A DNA stretch of 64,000 nt. Source: Dongia mobilis. Its GTDB lineage: Bacteria > Pseudomonadota > Alphaproteobacteria > Dongiales > Dongiaceae. The position numbers and the translations under genes are program-made. Below the pieces are notes generated by a model that worked only from the letters and a program-made list of their open reading frames with translations, did not search any database and had not been told where the DNA came from. Location: assembly GCF_004363235.1 (NCBI RefSeq), contig NZ_SNYW01000014.1, positions 7,501-71,500 on the forward strand, read 5' to 3'. Each line of letters begins with the position of its first letter. Within the stretch, counting starts at the first letter, position 1. Of this stretch, positions 9,076-17,603 are shown piece after piece.

Positions 9076-12000
9076 TCAGCCCATGGCGCCGATGGTGTGG
9101 ATGATGCCGGAACTCAGGCGCCGCACCAGGGTATAGAGCCCGGCGATCGGCCCGAATATGACCTGGTGCTCGCGCTCGTAGGTCTGGCTCCAGTCGCCGA
9201 CATAGGTCGCGGTCTCGCCGAAGTCGCCCTCGAAGCGGGTCTGCTCGACTTTCGGAAAGATCGACATCAGCTTGCGCATGGCGTCGTCGATCTCGAGATG
9301 GAAGATCTTCGAGATCAGTTGCGCGCGGGTGATGTTGTGCTGGTCCGAGAAGTCGGGAACATGCGCGCTAAGCGTGAAGATGCGCATGATGAGGGCAATG
9401 CGCAGGCCGTGCATCAGGCGCAGATTCTGGCGTGCCGCCTCGTCGATCTTCGGCGTCGGCAGGCCGACCAGGGCCAATCCCTCGCGCAGGTCGAGCATGT
9501 CGCGCTGGAACGTCCGATAGATCCGGGCCAGCTGTTCATAGATCCGCTCTTCCTCGAGATGCTCGGCGACATGGCGCAGTTCGGCCGCCCGTTCGGCGTC
9601 CTTGGCCTGATAGGCGCGGGACAGCCATTGGCCGGGGTCGAACAGATCGACATAACATTTGAAGGCCTCGAGATCGGTGAAGGCGAGAGCCCAATCGACC
9701 ATGCCGAGCAGCCGGCGGCAGCGCGGCGAGGACTGGTAGAGCCGCTGGAACCGTTCCGGGTCGCGCGCGATCGCCTGGCCCACGCCGCCCAAAGTATTGG
9801 CGAAGAATCCCAACTGCTGCAGGATGCCGTTATGGGGAATGGCCCGCATCTGCGTCGGATGGGTGAGGTTGACGCGCTGCGCCAGCCCCTCATGCTCGCG
9901 CTTCACCGGGCGCGAGCCGCCGACGAAGAGCAGGTTGCCGCCGAATGTATCGAGCAGAGCGGCATAGGCTGTATCGTCCATCACCTCCTCGTTGAAGCGA
10001 CGGATGGTGATGAAGAACTCCTTGATATAGTCCTCGTCCTGGCGGTAGGCGGGATCGGATTCCACATTCTCGGTCGGAATCGGCAGCATGTATTCGAGGA
10101 TGCGCGCGACCGAGGCCAGCGCGATGTCCGGCGTGATGAAATAGAGATAGCCGTCGCCGCCCTGGAAGCTGGCCTCCTCCTTCACGCGGATTCCGGACTG
10201 GGCGAAATGCTGCCGGCTGACCGGGGAGGCGATGTATTCGAGGCGCGCCTGGAAATTCTCCGGATGGCCACCGCGGCCGATCGATTCGCCATGCGTATCG
10301 AAGATCACCAGCTCGATGTCGTCGAAGCCGCGCTGGCGCATCAGCTCGGCGAGCTTCAGGCGCAGCCATTCGACCGAGATCGCCGCCACGGTCTGGCCGA
10401 GATGGCGGCCGGCATCGGAAAAGCCGGTCTGGATGCAAAGCCGCCCGCGCGCCCGGACATAGGCGGCATAGGTCGGGTTCTGCAGGCATTCGTCGATGAC
10501 ACGGACGCCACGCTCGAACGCCTTGGTGGTCTCGAACAGCGGCGAAATATCGACCTTGTCGGCGACCCCGAAAAGCTTGGCGAAATAGAGGGCCGCCAGC
10601 AGGGTCAGCGGCGATTCCGTCTCGGCGATCAGGAAGCGGACCGGCACATTGGCGTCGATATATTTCAGCATCTTCGCGACGATCATGAAGAGCCGCTTGG
10701 CCGAGGTGCGTTCGGCCAGGATCGAGGCGAAGTTGATCTGGACCGGCTTGACGTCCTTCAGTAGCCGGGCCAGCGCCGCCATGTAGGAGCGCTTGCGCGC
10801 GGGATCGTCCGGCGCGGTTTCCATGTTGATGAGCTTGCGGATCGCGTTATGGATCTGCACGGCGTTGAGGCGCACATGGGTATGCGCCATACCGAGGCCG
10901 TGATTGCCGATCTCGGCCCGGAGGATGATCAGCTGCCGGCGGTGCTCCGGCTTCTCGCACAAGGAAAGCGCGCGCTCGATCAGTTCCAGCAGATGCGCGG
11001 AATCGATCAGGCGCAGTTCCCTGCCATCATGCATGCGCTTGGCAATGCGCCGCACCTCTTCCGCCCAGGCGGAGGGCGATTCGCCCTCCTTCCTGCCATT
11101 CTGGAAGACGTCGATCTCGTCCTCGGCCTCCTTGACGGCCAGCGCCAGGCGGCTTTCCAGCAGTTCCAGCAGGTTCTGGATTTCGCCCTTGCCCTTGCGA
11201 CCACCGAGACCCGCGCGCAGCGATTCCACTGCGCGCATGTACCGGCGCAGTTGCAGCACCTGGATCTTCAGGCGCTTGAACAGCGTATCGCTCCACTTGA
11301 TGTCGGAGCGGCCATCGAGGTCGTAGCCGACCCAGCTTGCCACCGTGACGAGACGCGGCGCCAGATTCTCCCATTCGCCCGGGTAACATTCGGCCGCCAC
11401 CTCGAGCGCGATCTCGTAGGCGCGACGGATCGCATCCTGGATATTGGCGATGGCGGCGACCGACATGTCATGCTCGTAGGCAAGGTCGAGGGGCTGCGGC
11501 GGCCGGTGCTCGACGCCGCGGATATCCGCCTCGATCTTGCGCCGGCGCGCCGGAGCGAGCCTGCCGCCGCCGGCATCGCGCCCCATGCCGAGTTCGGCCA
11601 GCAGGCGAACCATTTCGTGCGACTGGCTGAAGGTGGGATGCGCCGTGATGACGATGCCGAAGAGCTCGCGCTCGACCGCCGCCTTGAAACTGGCGAACGA
11701 GATTTTCTGGCTCTTGCCCCCCTTCCCGCCCTGCGGCCGGCGCGATCCGGCGGCGAGGGCGTGAAAGGCGGCGCGCAGGCGCTGTTCATTACGCGCCGGA
11801 TCGCATTCGCCGAGATAGGCGGCAAGGCGCTGAGCCCGGTGCCGGAAGGCGCCCGCCGTGAGTTCCTGAATCAGGGTTTCGACACCACCGAGGCTGAGCC
11901 CGCCCCGCTCCAGCCGCTTGCCCACCTCAAGGGCCAGCAGCTTCACGGAATTGCCGAAAGGATTGCGCTCGCGCAGGGAAGCGAGGTCGCTGAAGACCGA

Positions 12001-12183
12001 AGTCAGTTCCCGCTCGGCCCGTGCCGCATCAAATTTCGCATCCAAGGGGAACATGCGCGGCAGCGGTTTCAGGCCGGGCTCCAAGGGTGCCTTGCGGGCG
12101 CGGCCGTTATCCGGCTTGCGCTGGTTCGCCTTCACCCGCAGCGCCAAAGCATTCTCGCCCGCTTTTCCTGCCCGACCGGCCAT
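9076..12183 (-). CDS. ppc: divergent phosphoenolpyruvate carboxylase
   Basis: PEPC-family protein of 1035 residues, longer than the usual 880-930. PEPC forms oxaloacetate from PEP and bicarbonate. Recognisable landmarks in order are ITAHPTF (usual TAHPTE, with the catalytic His), ASWVGYDLDGRSDI (usual SWMGGDRDGNPNV), SPLFETTKAF (metal-site Glu), TGFSDAGRHLG (usual GYSDSAKDAG), DTHGESIGRGG (usual HGRGGSIGRGG) and MRAIPHNGILQQ (usual LRAIPWIFAWTQ). Several active-site positions differ, so activity cannot be assumed. The ATG at 12183 follows GGAAGG by 9 bases. It lies 153 bases downstream of the ligase alpha gene, in the order mtkA-mtkB-ppc known from serine-cycle methylotrophs. Fold assignment is good; catalytic activity is uncertain. 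Confidence 0.75.
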   Translation of the reverse strand: MAGRAGKAGENALALRVKANQRKPDNGRARKAPLEPGLKPLPRMFPLDAKFDAARAERELTSVFSDLASLRERNPFGNSVKLLALEVGKRLERGGLSLGGVETLIQELTAGAFRHRAQRLAAYLGECDPARNEQRLRAAFHALAAGSRRPQGGKGGKSQKISFASFKAAVERELFGIVITAHPTFSQSHEMVRLLAELGMGRDAGGGRLAPARRRKIEADIRGVEHRPPQPLDLAYEHDMSVAAIANIQDAIRRAYEIALEVAAECYPGEWENLAPRLVTVASWVGYDLDGRSDIKWSDTLFKRLKIQVLQLRRYMRAVESLRAGLGGRKGKGEIQNLLELLESRLALAVKEAEDEIDVFQNGRKEGESPSAWAEEVRRIAKRMHDGRELRLIDSAHLLELIERALSLCEKPEHRRQLIILRAEIGNHGLGMAHTHVRLNAVQIHNAIRKLINMETAPDDPARKRSYMAALARLLKDVKPVQINFASILAERTSAKRLFMIVAKMLKYIDANVPVRFLIAETESPLTLLAALYFAKLFGVADKVDISPLFETTKAFERGVRVIDECLQNPTYAAYVRARGRLCIQTGFSDAGRHLGQTVAAISVEWLRLKLAELMRQRGFDDIELVIFDTHGESIGRGGHPENFQARLEYIASPVSRQHFAQSGIRVKEEASFQGGDGYLYFITPDIALASVARILEYMLPIPTENVESDPAYRQDEDYIKEFFITIRRFNEEVMDDTAYAALLDTFGGNLLFVGGSRPVKREHEGLAQRVNLTHPTQMRAIPHNGILQQLGFFANTLGGVGQAIARDPERFQRLYQSSPRCRRLLGMVDWALAFTDLEAFKCYVDLFDPGQWLSRAYQAKDAERAAELRHVAEHLEEERIYEQLARIYRTFQRDMLDLREGLALVGLPTPKIDEAARQNLRLMHGLRIALIMRIFTLSAHVPDFSDQHNITRAQLISKIFHLEIDDAMRKLMSIFPKVEQTRFEGDFGETATYVGDWSQTYEREHQVIFGPIAGLYTLVRRLSSGIIHTIGAMG

Positions 12184-12336
12184 ATCCGTCCGCCTTCCAC
12201 CCTGCTGTTGTCTGCGTTGCAATCGATGAGCCCGGCATTGGTGCCGACCGGCCAAGCCTAAACGCTCGACCGGCCGGCGCCAAAGCATTTTGTGCGGCGC
12301 AGCATGGAAGCGCCGGTTCCTGTTCCGCTTGCGACC

Positions 12337-13209
12337 TCAGCCGAGGGCGGCGCGGACGGTCTCGCCCAGTTCCGCCGGCGAAGGTGCGATTTGGATGCCG
12401 GCAGATCGCAATGCCTCGATCTTCTCGGCCGCACTTTCGCCGCCGCCAGAGACGATCGCCCCCGCATGACCCATGCGGCGACCGGCCGGCGCCGCCTTGC
12501 CGGCGATGAAACCGACCACCGGCTTCTTGCGCTTCTCGCGCCGCAGGAATTCGGCGCCATCGATTTCCGGCGTGCCGCCGATCTCGCCGATCATGATGAT
12601 GGCCTCGGTCTCGTCATCGCCGAGGAACAGTTCCAGGATGTCGACGAAGCTGGAACCGTTAACGGGATCGCCGCCGATACCGACGACGGTCGACTGGCCG
12701 AGCCCCGCCGCGGTCGTCTGCGTCGCCGCTTCGTAGGACAGCGTGCCGGAACGCGAGACAATGCCGACACGGCCCGGCTTGTGAACGTAACCCGGCATGA
12801 TGCCCATCTTGCATTGCGCCGGCGTGATGATGCCCGGGCAATTGGGGCCGATCACCCGCGACCTGGTGCCTTTCAGCTCCTTGCGGACCCGCGCCATGTC
12901 GTGGACAGGGATCCCGTCCGTGATGGCGACGATAGTTTCGATGCCGGCATCGATCGCCTCCATGATGGAATCCATGGCATAGATCGGCGGCACATAGATC
13001 ATGGTCGCATTGGCGCCGGTCTTCTCGCGCGCTTCGTGCACGGTATCGAAGACCGGTCGGTCGAGATGCCGCGTCGCGCCCTTCCCCGGCGTCACGCCGC
13101 CCACCAGATTGGTGCCGTATTCCAGCGCCTGCTGCGAATGGAAGGTGCCCTGCGTCCCGGTGAAGCCCTGGCAGATGACCTTGGTATCGCGGTTGACCAG
13201 AATGGACAT
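12337..13209 (-). CDS. mtkB: malate-CoA ligase / succinate-CoA ligase alpha subunit
   Basis: Alpha subunit, 290 residues, of an ADP-forming acyl-CoA ligase. It binds CoA and carries the histidine phosphorylated during catalysis, seen in [12 protein letters not shown] near the C-terminus. Other family blocks are [26 protein letters not shown] and [12 protein letters not shown]. Sequence alone does not cleanly separate SucD from malate thiokinase MtkB; several blocks are SucD-like. I prefer malate thiokinase because the next gene encodes a PEPC and no TCA genes (sucAB, mdh, lpd) are adjacent. Malate thiokinase makes malyl-CoA, the substrate of malyl-CoA lyase in the serine cycle. It follows the beta gene after a gap of only 3 bases. 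Confidence 0.6.
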   Translation of the reverse strand: MSILVNRDTKVICQGFTGTQGTFHSQQALEYGTNLVGGVTPGKGATRHLDRPVFDTVHEAREKTGANATMIYVPPIYAMDSIMEAIDAGIETIVAITDGIPVHDMARVRKELKGTRSRVIGPNCPGIITPAQCKMGIMPGYVHKPGRVGIVSRSGTLSYEAATQTTAAGLGQSTVVGIGGDPVNGSSFVDILELFLGDDETEAIIMIGEIGGTPEIDGAEFLRREKRKKPVVGFIAGKAAPAGRRMGHAGAIVSGGGESAAEKIEALRSAGIQIAPSPAELGETVRAALG

Positions 13210-13212
13210 GGC

Positions 13213-14406
13213 TCAAACCCTCCCTTGACCTGCTGCAACCACCTTGCCGCTGGTGGCGGCGACGATCTTCTGCGCGGCATCGGCCAGCGTCGTCGCGGTG
13301 ATGATCGGCAGACCGGACTTCTGCAGGATCTCGCGGCCAAGTTCGACATTGGTGCCTTCGAGGCGCACCACAAGCGGGCGGTCGAGCCCGACCTCGCGCG
13401 CCGCCCCCACAATTCCCTCGGCGATGGAATTGCAGCGCATCATGCCGCCGAAGACGTTGACCAGGATGCCGCGCACACCGGGATCGTTGAAGATCAGCTT
13501 GAAGGCGCAGGCGACACGTTCCTTGGTGGCGGCGCCAGCGATATCCATAAAATTCGCCGGTTGTCCGCCATAGTGCTGGATGATGTCCATGGTCGCCATG
13601 GCGAGGCCGGCGCCGTTGACCATGCAGCCGATATCGCCGTCGAGCTTGACATAGTTGAGGTCGTGGCGGGCGGCCTCCAGTTCCAGCGGATCGACCTCGT
13701 TGTCGTCGCGCAGATCCTGGATGTCACTGTGGCGAAACAGGGCGTTGTCGTCGAACACCATCTTGCAATCAAGCGCCACCAGGCGACCGACGCCGGTTAC
13801 GACCAGCGGGTTGATCTCGATCATCACCGCATCGAGGCTGCGGAATGCCTTGTTCACCGCCATGGCGAGACGCACGAATTTGTGGACCTCGCGCTCCTTG
13901 AGGCCGAGGGCGAAAGCGACCCGGCGCGCCTGGAATGCGCGCATCGGCGTCGCCGGCGGCATGTCGAGGCGGATGATCTTGTCGGGATGGCTGGCCGCCA
14001 CCTCCTCGATATCCATGCCTCCTTCGGTCGAGGCGATCAGGGTAACACCGCCGGTCGTGCGGTTGATGAGCTGGGCCACATAGAGCTCGCGCGCGATGTC
14101 GCTCGCCTGCTCGATATAGACCTTGCGTACCAGGCGCCCCTCGGGGCCGGTCTGGTGTGTGACCAGCTTCATGCCGAGCATCTGGTCGGCGGTCGCCGTC
14201 ACTTCCTTGATCGAGCGGCAGACCTTGACGCCGCCTGCCTTGCCGCGCCCCCCGGCATGGATCTGGGCCTTAACCACCCAGACCGGGCCGTCGAGTTCCT
14301 CGGCCACCGATTCAGCCTCGGCCGGATTGTGCGCGACATCGCCGCGCGGCACCGGCACACCGAAGCGTCGCAACAGCTGTTTCGCCTGGTATTCATGAAT
14401 GTTCAT
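13213..14406 (-). CDS. mtkA: malate-CoA ligase / succinate-CoA ligase beta subunit
   Basis: Beta subunit, 397 residues, with an N-terminal ATP-grasp domain ([38 protein letters not shown]) and a C-terminal ligase-CoA domain ([37 protein letters not shown]). The glycine-rich segment before TKERV reads [11 protein letters not shown], where SucC has GGGATKERV. The start is the ATG at 14406, with GGGGAG about 10 bases upstream; the frame stays open about 195 bases further but that stretch does not resemble the family. It is the first gene of a probable operon with mtkB and the PEPC gene. Assignment to malate rather than succinate rests on that context. Confidence 0.6.
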   Translation of the reverse strand: MNIHEYQAKQLLRRFGVPVPRGDVAHNPAEAESVAEELDGPVWVVKAQIHAGGRGKAGGVKVCRSIKEVTATADQMLGMKLVTHQTGPEGRLVRKVYIEQASDIARELYVAQLINRTTGGVTLIASTEGGMDIEEVAASHPDKIIRLDMPPATPMRAFQARRVAFALGLKEREVHKFVRLAMAVNKAFRSLDAVMIEINPLVVTGVGRLVALDCKMVFDDNALFRHSDIQDLRDDNEVDPLELEAARHDLNYVKLDGDIGCMVNGAGLAMATMDIIQHYGGQPANFMDIAGAATKERVACAFKLIFNDPGVRGILVNVFGGMMRCNSIAEGIVGAAREVGLDRPLVVRLEGTNVELGREILQKSGLPIITATTLADAAQKIVAATSGKVVAAGQGRV

Positions 14407-14625
14407 GGCCGCCACTCCCCTTAAGGACTTTTTCGTCAGGTGATGTAGCGAGGATGAGTTGTGCAGGCCGCCAGCCGGACGAAATGGTCCTGACGGCGCA
14501 AAAGCGCAACCAAACTCGGCTGTCATGAAGGGCTGCGTACAGCAGGGCGATCGACCAAGCGGCCGGGCTTTACCCGACCCCCGCGCCCGGCATGCGATCA
14601 CTCTGGTCGCATGGACGGATGACGA

Positions 14626-14653
14626 CTTATATTCTTGTCCCGCCGTTCAACAA
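14626..14653 (-). promoter_or_regulatory. candidate promoter for the mtkA-mtkB-ppc operon
   Basis: Read on the minus strand: TTGTTG, 16 bases, TATAAG. This would start transcription about 220 bases upstream of mtkA and leave a long leader. It is a match by eye only, and AT-rich words are expected in an intergenic region. Confidence 0.3.
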
Positions 14654-14724
14654 TATGCGGGCTTGTCCGGTCGTTCGTCCGGGCGCGTCACCGCTGCCCA
14701 TCCCCATCTTAGCCGCGACACGCC

Positions 14725-14752
14725 TTGTCACTGTCTCAATTTCGACTAGCAT
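14725..14752 (+). promoter_or_regulatory. candidate sigma-70 promoter for the CHAP lipoprotein gene
   Basis: TTGTCA, 16 bases, TAGCAT, with the -10 ending 39 bases before the ATG at 14792. Both boxes are reasonable but the spacer is one base short of the optimum. Confidence 0.4.
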
Positions 14753-14791
14753 GGCAGAGAAAGCGTCACGAGTCGATCAAGCGCAGGAAAC

Positions 14792-15382
14792 ATGCGGAAT
14801 CAGGCGATAACCAAGCGCTGCAGATGGCGCCTGTCGGTGTTAGCGCTGACAGCGCTGGGGGCGGCCGGTTGCGGTCCGACGCTTGAGCCGCCGCAAGTCG
14901 AGCCGCGCTATTCGGGTGTCTTCCTCGACATCACGGGACCGAATCCTAGCAGGCCGACCTTCCTTTATGACGGCGCGCAATGCGTCCCCTATGCCCGGCT
15001 GGTTTCCGGCATCGAACTATACGGCGACGCGTATAGCTGGTGGGACGGCGCCGCCGGACGCTATCAGCGCGGCCCACTGCCGGCGCCCGGTGCGGTGCTG
15101 GTGCTGAGCCAGACCGACCGGCTGCGCAGCGGCCATGTCGCCGTCGTGTCGCAGGTGCTCAATTCACGCGAGATCCTAGTAAGCCACGCCAACTGGATTC
15201 CCGGCCAGGTACTCGAGAACCAAGCCGTATTCGATGCTTCGCCCAACAACGACTGGACCATGCCCCGCTTCTACAACCTTGAGCACCAGGTCTATGGCAG
15301 CATCTACCCGGCCCACGGATTCATCTATAACGTCGCCGCCCAGGGCAGCCTGCCGCCGCTGGTGTCGGGCCTAACCCCCTGA
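14792..15382 (+). CDS. lipoprotein with CHAP-like (amidase/peptidase) domain
   Basis: Predicted 196-residue lipoprotein. The N-terminus is basic, then hydrophobic, ending in LGAAGC with the probable lipidated Cys at about residue 27. The mature part looks like a CHAP fold: QCVPYAR supplies the candidate catalytic Cys, SGHVAVVSQV the candidate His, and SHANW lies where a polar third residue is often found. CHAP proteins cleave peptidoglycan peptides or amides. It stands alone, with its stop 3 bases from the convergent stop of hpnA. Identification rests on the Cys/His spacing, so it is moderately supported. Confidence 0.65.
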   Translation: MRNQAITKRCRWRLSVLALTALGAAGCGPTLEPPQVEPRYSGVFLDITGPNPSRPTFLYDGAQCVPYARLVSGIELYGDAYSWWDGAAGRYQRGPLPAPGAVLVLSQTDRLRSGHVAVVSQVLNSREILVSHANWIPGQVLENQAVFDASPNNDWTMPRFYNLEHQVYGSIYPAHGFIYNVAAQGSLPPLVSGLTP

Positions 15383-15385
15383 CAT

Positions 15386-16468
15386 TCACCAGAGCGGCTG
15401 CTGCGGCAGCCGCGTCAGCAGGCCGCGCTGCGCCAGATCGCGGATCGTATCGACCAGAGACTTCTCCAGCGGCCGGCATTGCCAATGCAACTCGGCCCGC
15501 GCCTTGCGGCAGTCAAACGCCATCGAGGAGCGCGCAAGGCGGACGCCCGTCAGCGGTGCCAGCGGCGGCGCTTTCGTCAGATTGGCGATGCCTTCGCTGA
15601 CCAGCGCGGAGAAATAGGCGAGCCAATACGGCACACGTCGTTTCGCCATCGCCTGGCCGGTAAGGCGCTCCAGTACCCGCAGCAGATCGCCGAGATTAAC
15701 GTTCTCGTGGCCGAGGATGTAGCGCTCGCCGATCCTGCCATGTTCGGCGGCCAGCAGATGCCCCATCGCGGCATCGCGCGCATCCACCAGGTTGAAGTCG
15801 CAATCGAGATAGGCCGGCGTGGTGCCGTTCAAAAAGCCGAGCAGCATCCTGGTGGGTGGCGTCAAGGTAAGGTCGCCCGGCCCGATCGGCATGGTCGGAT
15901 TGACGATCACCACCGGCAGGCCGGATTGCGCCGCCTCGCTTGCCGCACGCTCGGCACGGAACTTCGAGCGGCAATAGGGACCGGGTACGTCCTCCTCGCC
16001 ATGCGCCACTCTCTCGTCTATGAGGGCCGATCGCGAAGTCCGCGGGGCGTTGATGTTCTTGAGGATCGATTCCGTCGAGGTATAGACGAAACGCGCAATC
16101 CCGGCATCGGCGGCCGCTTCGAGCACACGCATGGTGCCCTCATAGTTCACTTCGTCAAACGTCCTCGGATCCGGTGCCCATAGATTGGGATTGGCAGCAA
16201 GGTGAAAAACCAGGTCGACCTCGCGGCAGGCCCGGTTGAGCGCCGCCCGGTCACGGATCGAACCCTGGCGCAATTCGACCCCAGGCGGCGGCGGCTCGGC
16301 CGCGCGCGGCCAGTCGGCAAGATCCAGGACACGCACCCGGTCGCCCCGCGCGGCAAGCAGCGAGACGAGATGTCGGCCGATGAAGCCGCAGCCGCCTGTC
16401 ACCAGGACAAGGCGCCCGTCCGATCCCTGCTGTGCCGGATGTTCGATCGGATGTTCCATCTGTGCCAT
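15386..16468 (-). CDS. hpnA: hopanoid-associated sugar epimerase/dehydratase HpnA
   Basis: NAD-dependent extended SDR enzyme, 360 residues. The Rossmann motif VTGGCGFIGRHL is near residue 20 and the catalytic YxxxK is present as YCRSKFRAE. The middle stretch VNPTMPIGPGDLTLTP and ERYILGHENVNLGDLL match what I know of HpnA, an epimerase associated with hopanoid loci and proposed to act on side-chain sugars. The ATG at 16468 follows GGAAC. It is divergent from the MlaC-like gene, with only 28 bases between the two starts. A different extended-SDR sugar enzyme is the main alternative. Confidence 0.7.
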   Translation of the reverse strand: MAQMEHPIEHPAQQGSDGRLVLVTGGCGFIGRHLVSLLAARGDRVRVLDLADWPRAAEPPPPGVELRQGSIRDRAALNRACREVDLVFHLAANPNLWAPDPRTFDEVNYEGTMRVLEAAADAGIARFVYTSTESILKNINAPRTSRSALIDERVAHGEEDVPGPYCRSKFRAERAASEAAQSGLPVVIVNPTMPIGPGDLTLTPPTRMLLGFLNGTTPAYLDCDFNLVDARDAAMGHLLAAEHGRIGERYILGHENVNLGDLLRVLERLTGQAMAKRRVPYWLAYFSALVSEGIANLTKAPPLAPLTGVRLARSSMAFDCRKARAELHWQCRPLEKSLVDTIRDLAQRGLLTRLPQQPLW

Positions 16469-16496
16469 GCTGTTCCAAACATGCTAGGGCTGATGG

Positions 16497-17069
16497 ATGC
16501 GCGGCATCCTGACTATCCTCAGCCTTGTCCTTTTCCTGAGCCCGCTCTCCGGCGCTGTCGCAGCCCGGGCAGACGCGGCAAGCTATATTCGCCACCTGTT
16601 CGACGCAACCATCTCGGCGCCAGACGGTGCAGAAGCCTGCAGCTATTTCACACCGCTCGGCCGTTTCGCCGCCGGCCAGCATTGGCGCGGTTTCGATGCC
16701 GGCGCGCGCGCCGCATTTGCCGGTGGTTTCTGCGAACTGGCGGCGGTTGCCCTAACCCGCTTGCGGCGGCTTTATCCGGATCTCGCCCTTTCGGTCATCG
16801 ATACCCATGTCCAACCGTCGCGGAATGACGGCCCAAGGATGGCCTGGGTCCGCTCGTCGGTTCGGGCCGGCGGCAAGGATTGGCCGGTGGATTGGCAGGT
16901 TGCCGATCCGTCCGGCGCAGCCCATCTGGCCGACATGAAGGTGCTGGGCGTGTCTCTTGCCATCATGCTGCGGGGACTGGCGGCCCGGGTGCCGGCTAAC
17001 GCACCGGCCGACATTCTGCGTCCATGGCAGCGCGCACTTGATCTCGCCCTGCCCGATCGGCACCCCTGA
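16497..17069 (+). CDS. MlaC/HpnM-like periplasmic lipid-binding protein
   Basis: A 190-residue protein with a signal peptide (cleavage probably after AARADA). The C-terminal half, with HLADMKVLGVSLAIMLRG, resembles the MlaC / toluene-tolerance family of periplasmic phospholipid shuttles, which includes HpnM. It is shorter and more divergent than HpnM, encoded 5 kb away. It starts 28 bases from hpnA in the opposite direction and may begin the unit that runs through copC, copD and hpnN, although the gap to copC is about 155 bases. A role in carrying hopanoid or phospholipid is an inference from fold and position. Confidence 0.55.
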   Translation: MRGILTILSLVLFLSPLSGAVAARADAASYIRHLFDATISAPDGAEACSYFTPLGRFAAGQHWRGFDAGARAAFAGGFCELAAVALTRLRRLYPDLALSVIDTHVQPSRNDGPRMAWVRSSVRAGGKDWPVDWQVADPSGAAHLADMKVLGVSLAIMLRGLAARVPANAPADILRPWQRALDLALPDRHP

Positions 17070-17223
17070 TCGGCGCGGCAAACCGTCATCCGGTCGTGAT
17101 CCGGGCATCACTCGGCGGTCATCCCGATGACCCCTGGCAACCCGGCGCCTGATGACTTGGCAATCCGGCTCTGCTACAAACCGCCGCTGACAGAACGGTG
17201 GGACGTGAAGCTAAGATATTGAG

Positions 17224-17592
17224 ATGCGGCAGAAAAGTTTAAGGAATATTATCCTTTTCCTGATCCTCTCGGTCGCTGCGGGCGTTCCACAGGCCTCGGC
17301 TCATGCGATCATCGTGCAATCGGTTCCCGCGCGCGACGCCGTCGTAGCCGGCCCCGTGATCGAAGTGTCCCTCAGCTATAACGTCCGGATTGATGCAACC
17401 CGTTCCAGGCTTTCCCTCAGCGACCCAACCGGCGCCGAATCCCGCATCGCTATTGCGACCGACAGCGCGCCGGAAAAGCTGACCGCCACCCTGACCGATC
17501 TTGCCGCCGGCAGTTATATTCTTCATTGGCAGGTTCTGGCATCGGACGGACATATTACGCGCGGCGACATTCCGTTCACCGTGGCGCCCTGA
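17224..17592 (+). CDS. copC: CopC-domain periplasmic copper-binding protein
   Basis: A 122-residue protein: signal peptide ending in ASA, then a mature domain starting with His (HAIIVQSVPARDAVV) and ending with the LASDGHITRG block. The N-terminal His and the DGH histidine are the conserved Cu(II) ligands of CopC. It is followed directly by a CopD-type membrane protein, the usual pairing, suggesting copper delivery to or across the inner membrane. Its place between two lipid-transport genes is unusual. Confidence 0.85.
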   Translation: MRQKSLRNIILFLILSVAAGVPQASAHAIIVQSVPARDAVVAGPVIEVSLSYNVRIDATRSRLSLSDPTGAESRIAIATDSAPEKLTATLTDLAAGSYILHWQVLASDGHITRGDIPFTVAP

Positions 17593-17603
17593 GTACCGCC
17601 GGC

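Larger units (their letters stand above)
14407..14791. other. intergenic region between mtkA and the CHAP lipoprotein gene
   Basis: About 385 bases without a convincing gene, separating two divergent genes. It should hold both promoters; one candidate on each strand is listed separately. Short open frames here have no ribosome-binding site and no recognisable domain. I see no tRNA or clear riboswitch fold. Confidence 0.6.

Noticed and set aside
10849-12261. Long plus-strand open frame opposite the PEPC gene
   Set aside because: It lies entirely on the complement of a recognised gene, has no domain or ribosome-binding site, and long antisense frames are expected at this GC content.
12292-14424. 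Plus-strand open frame of about 710 codons opposite mtkAB
   Set aside because: Shadow of the two ligase genes; composition is His/Asp/Arg-rich as typical of reverse-complement frames.
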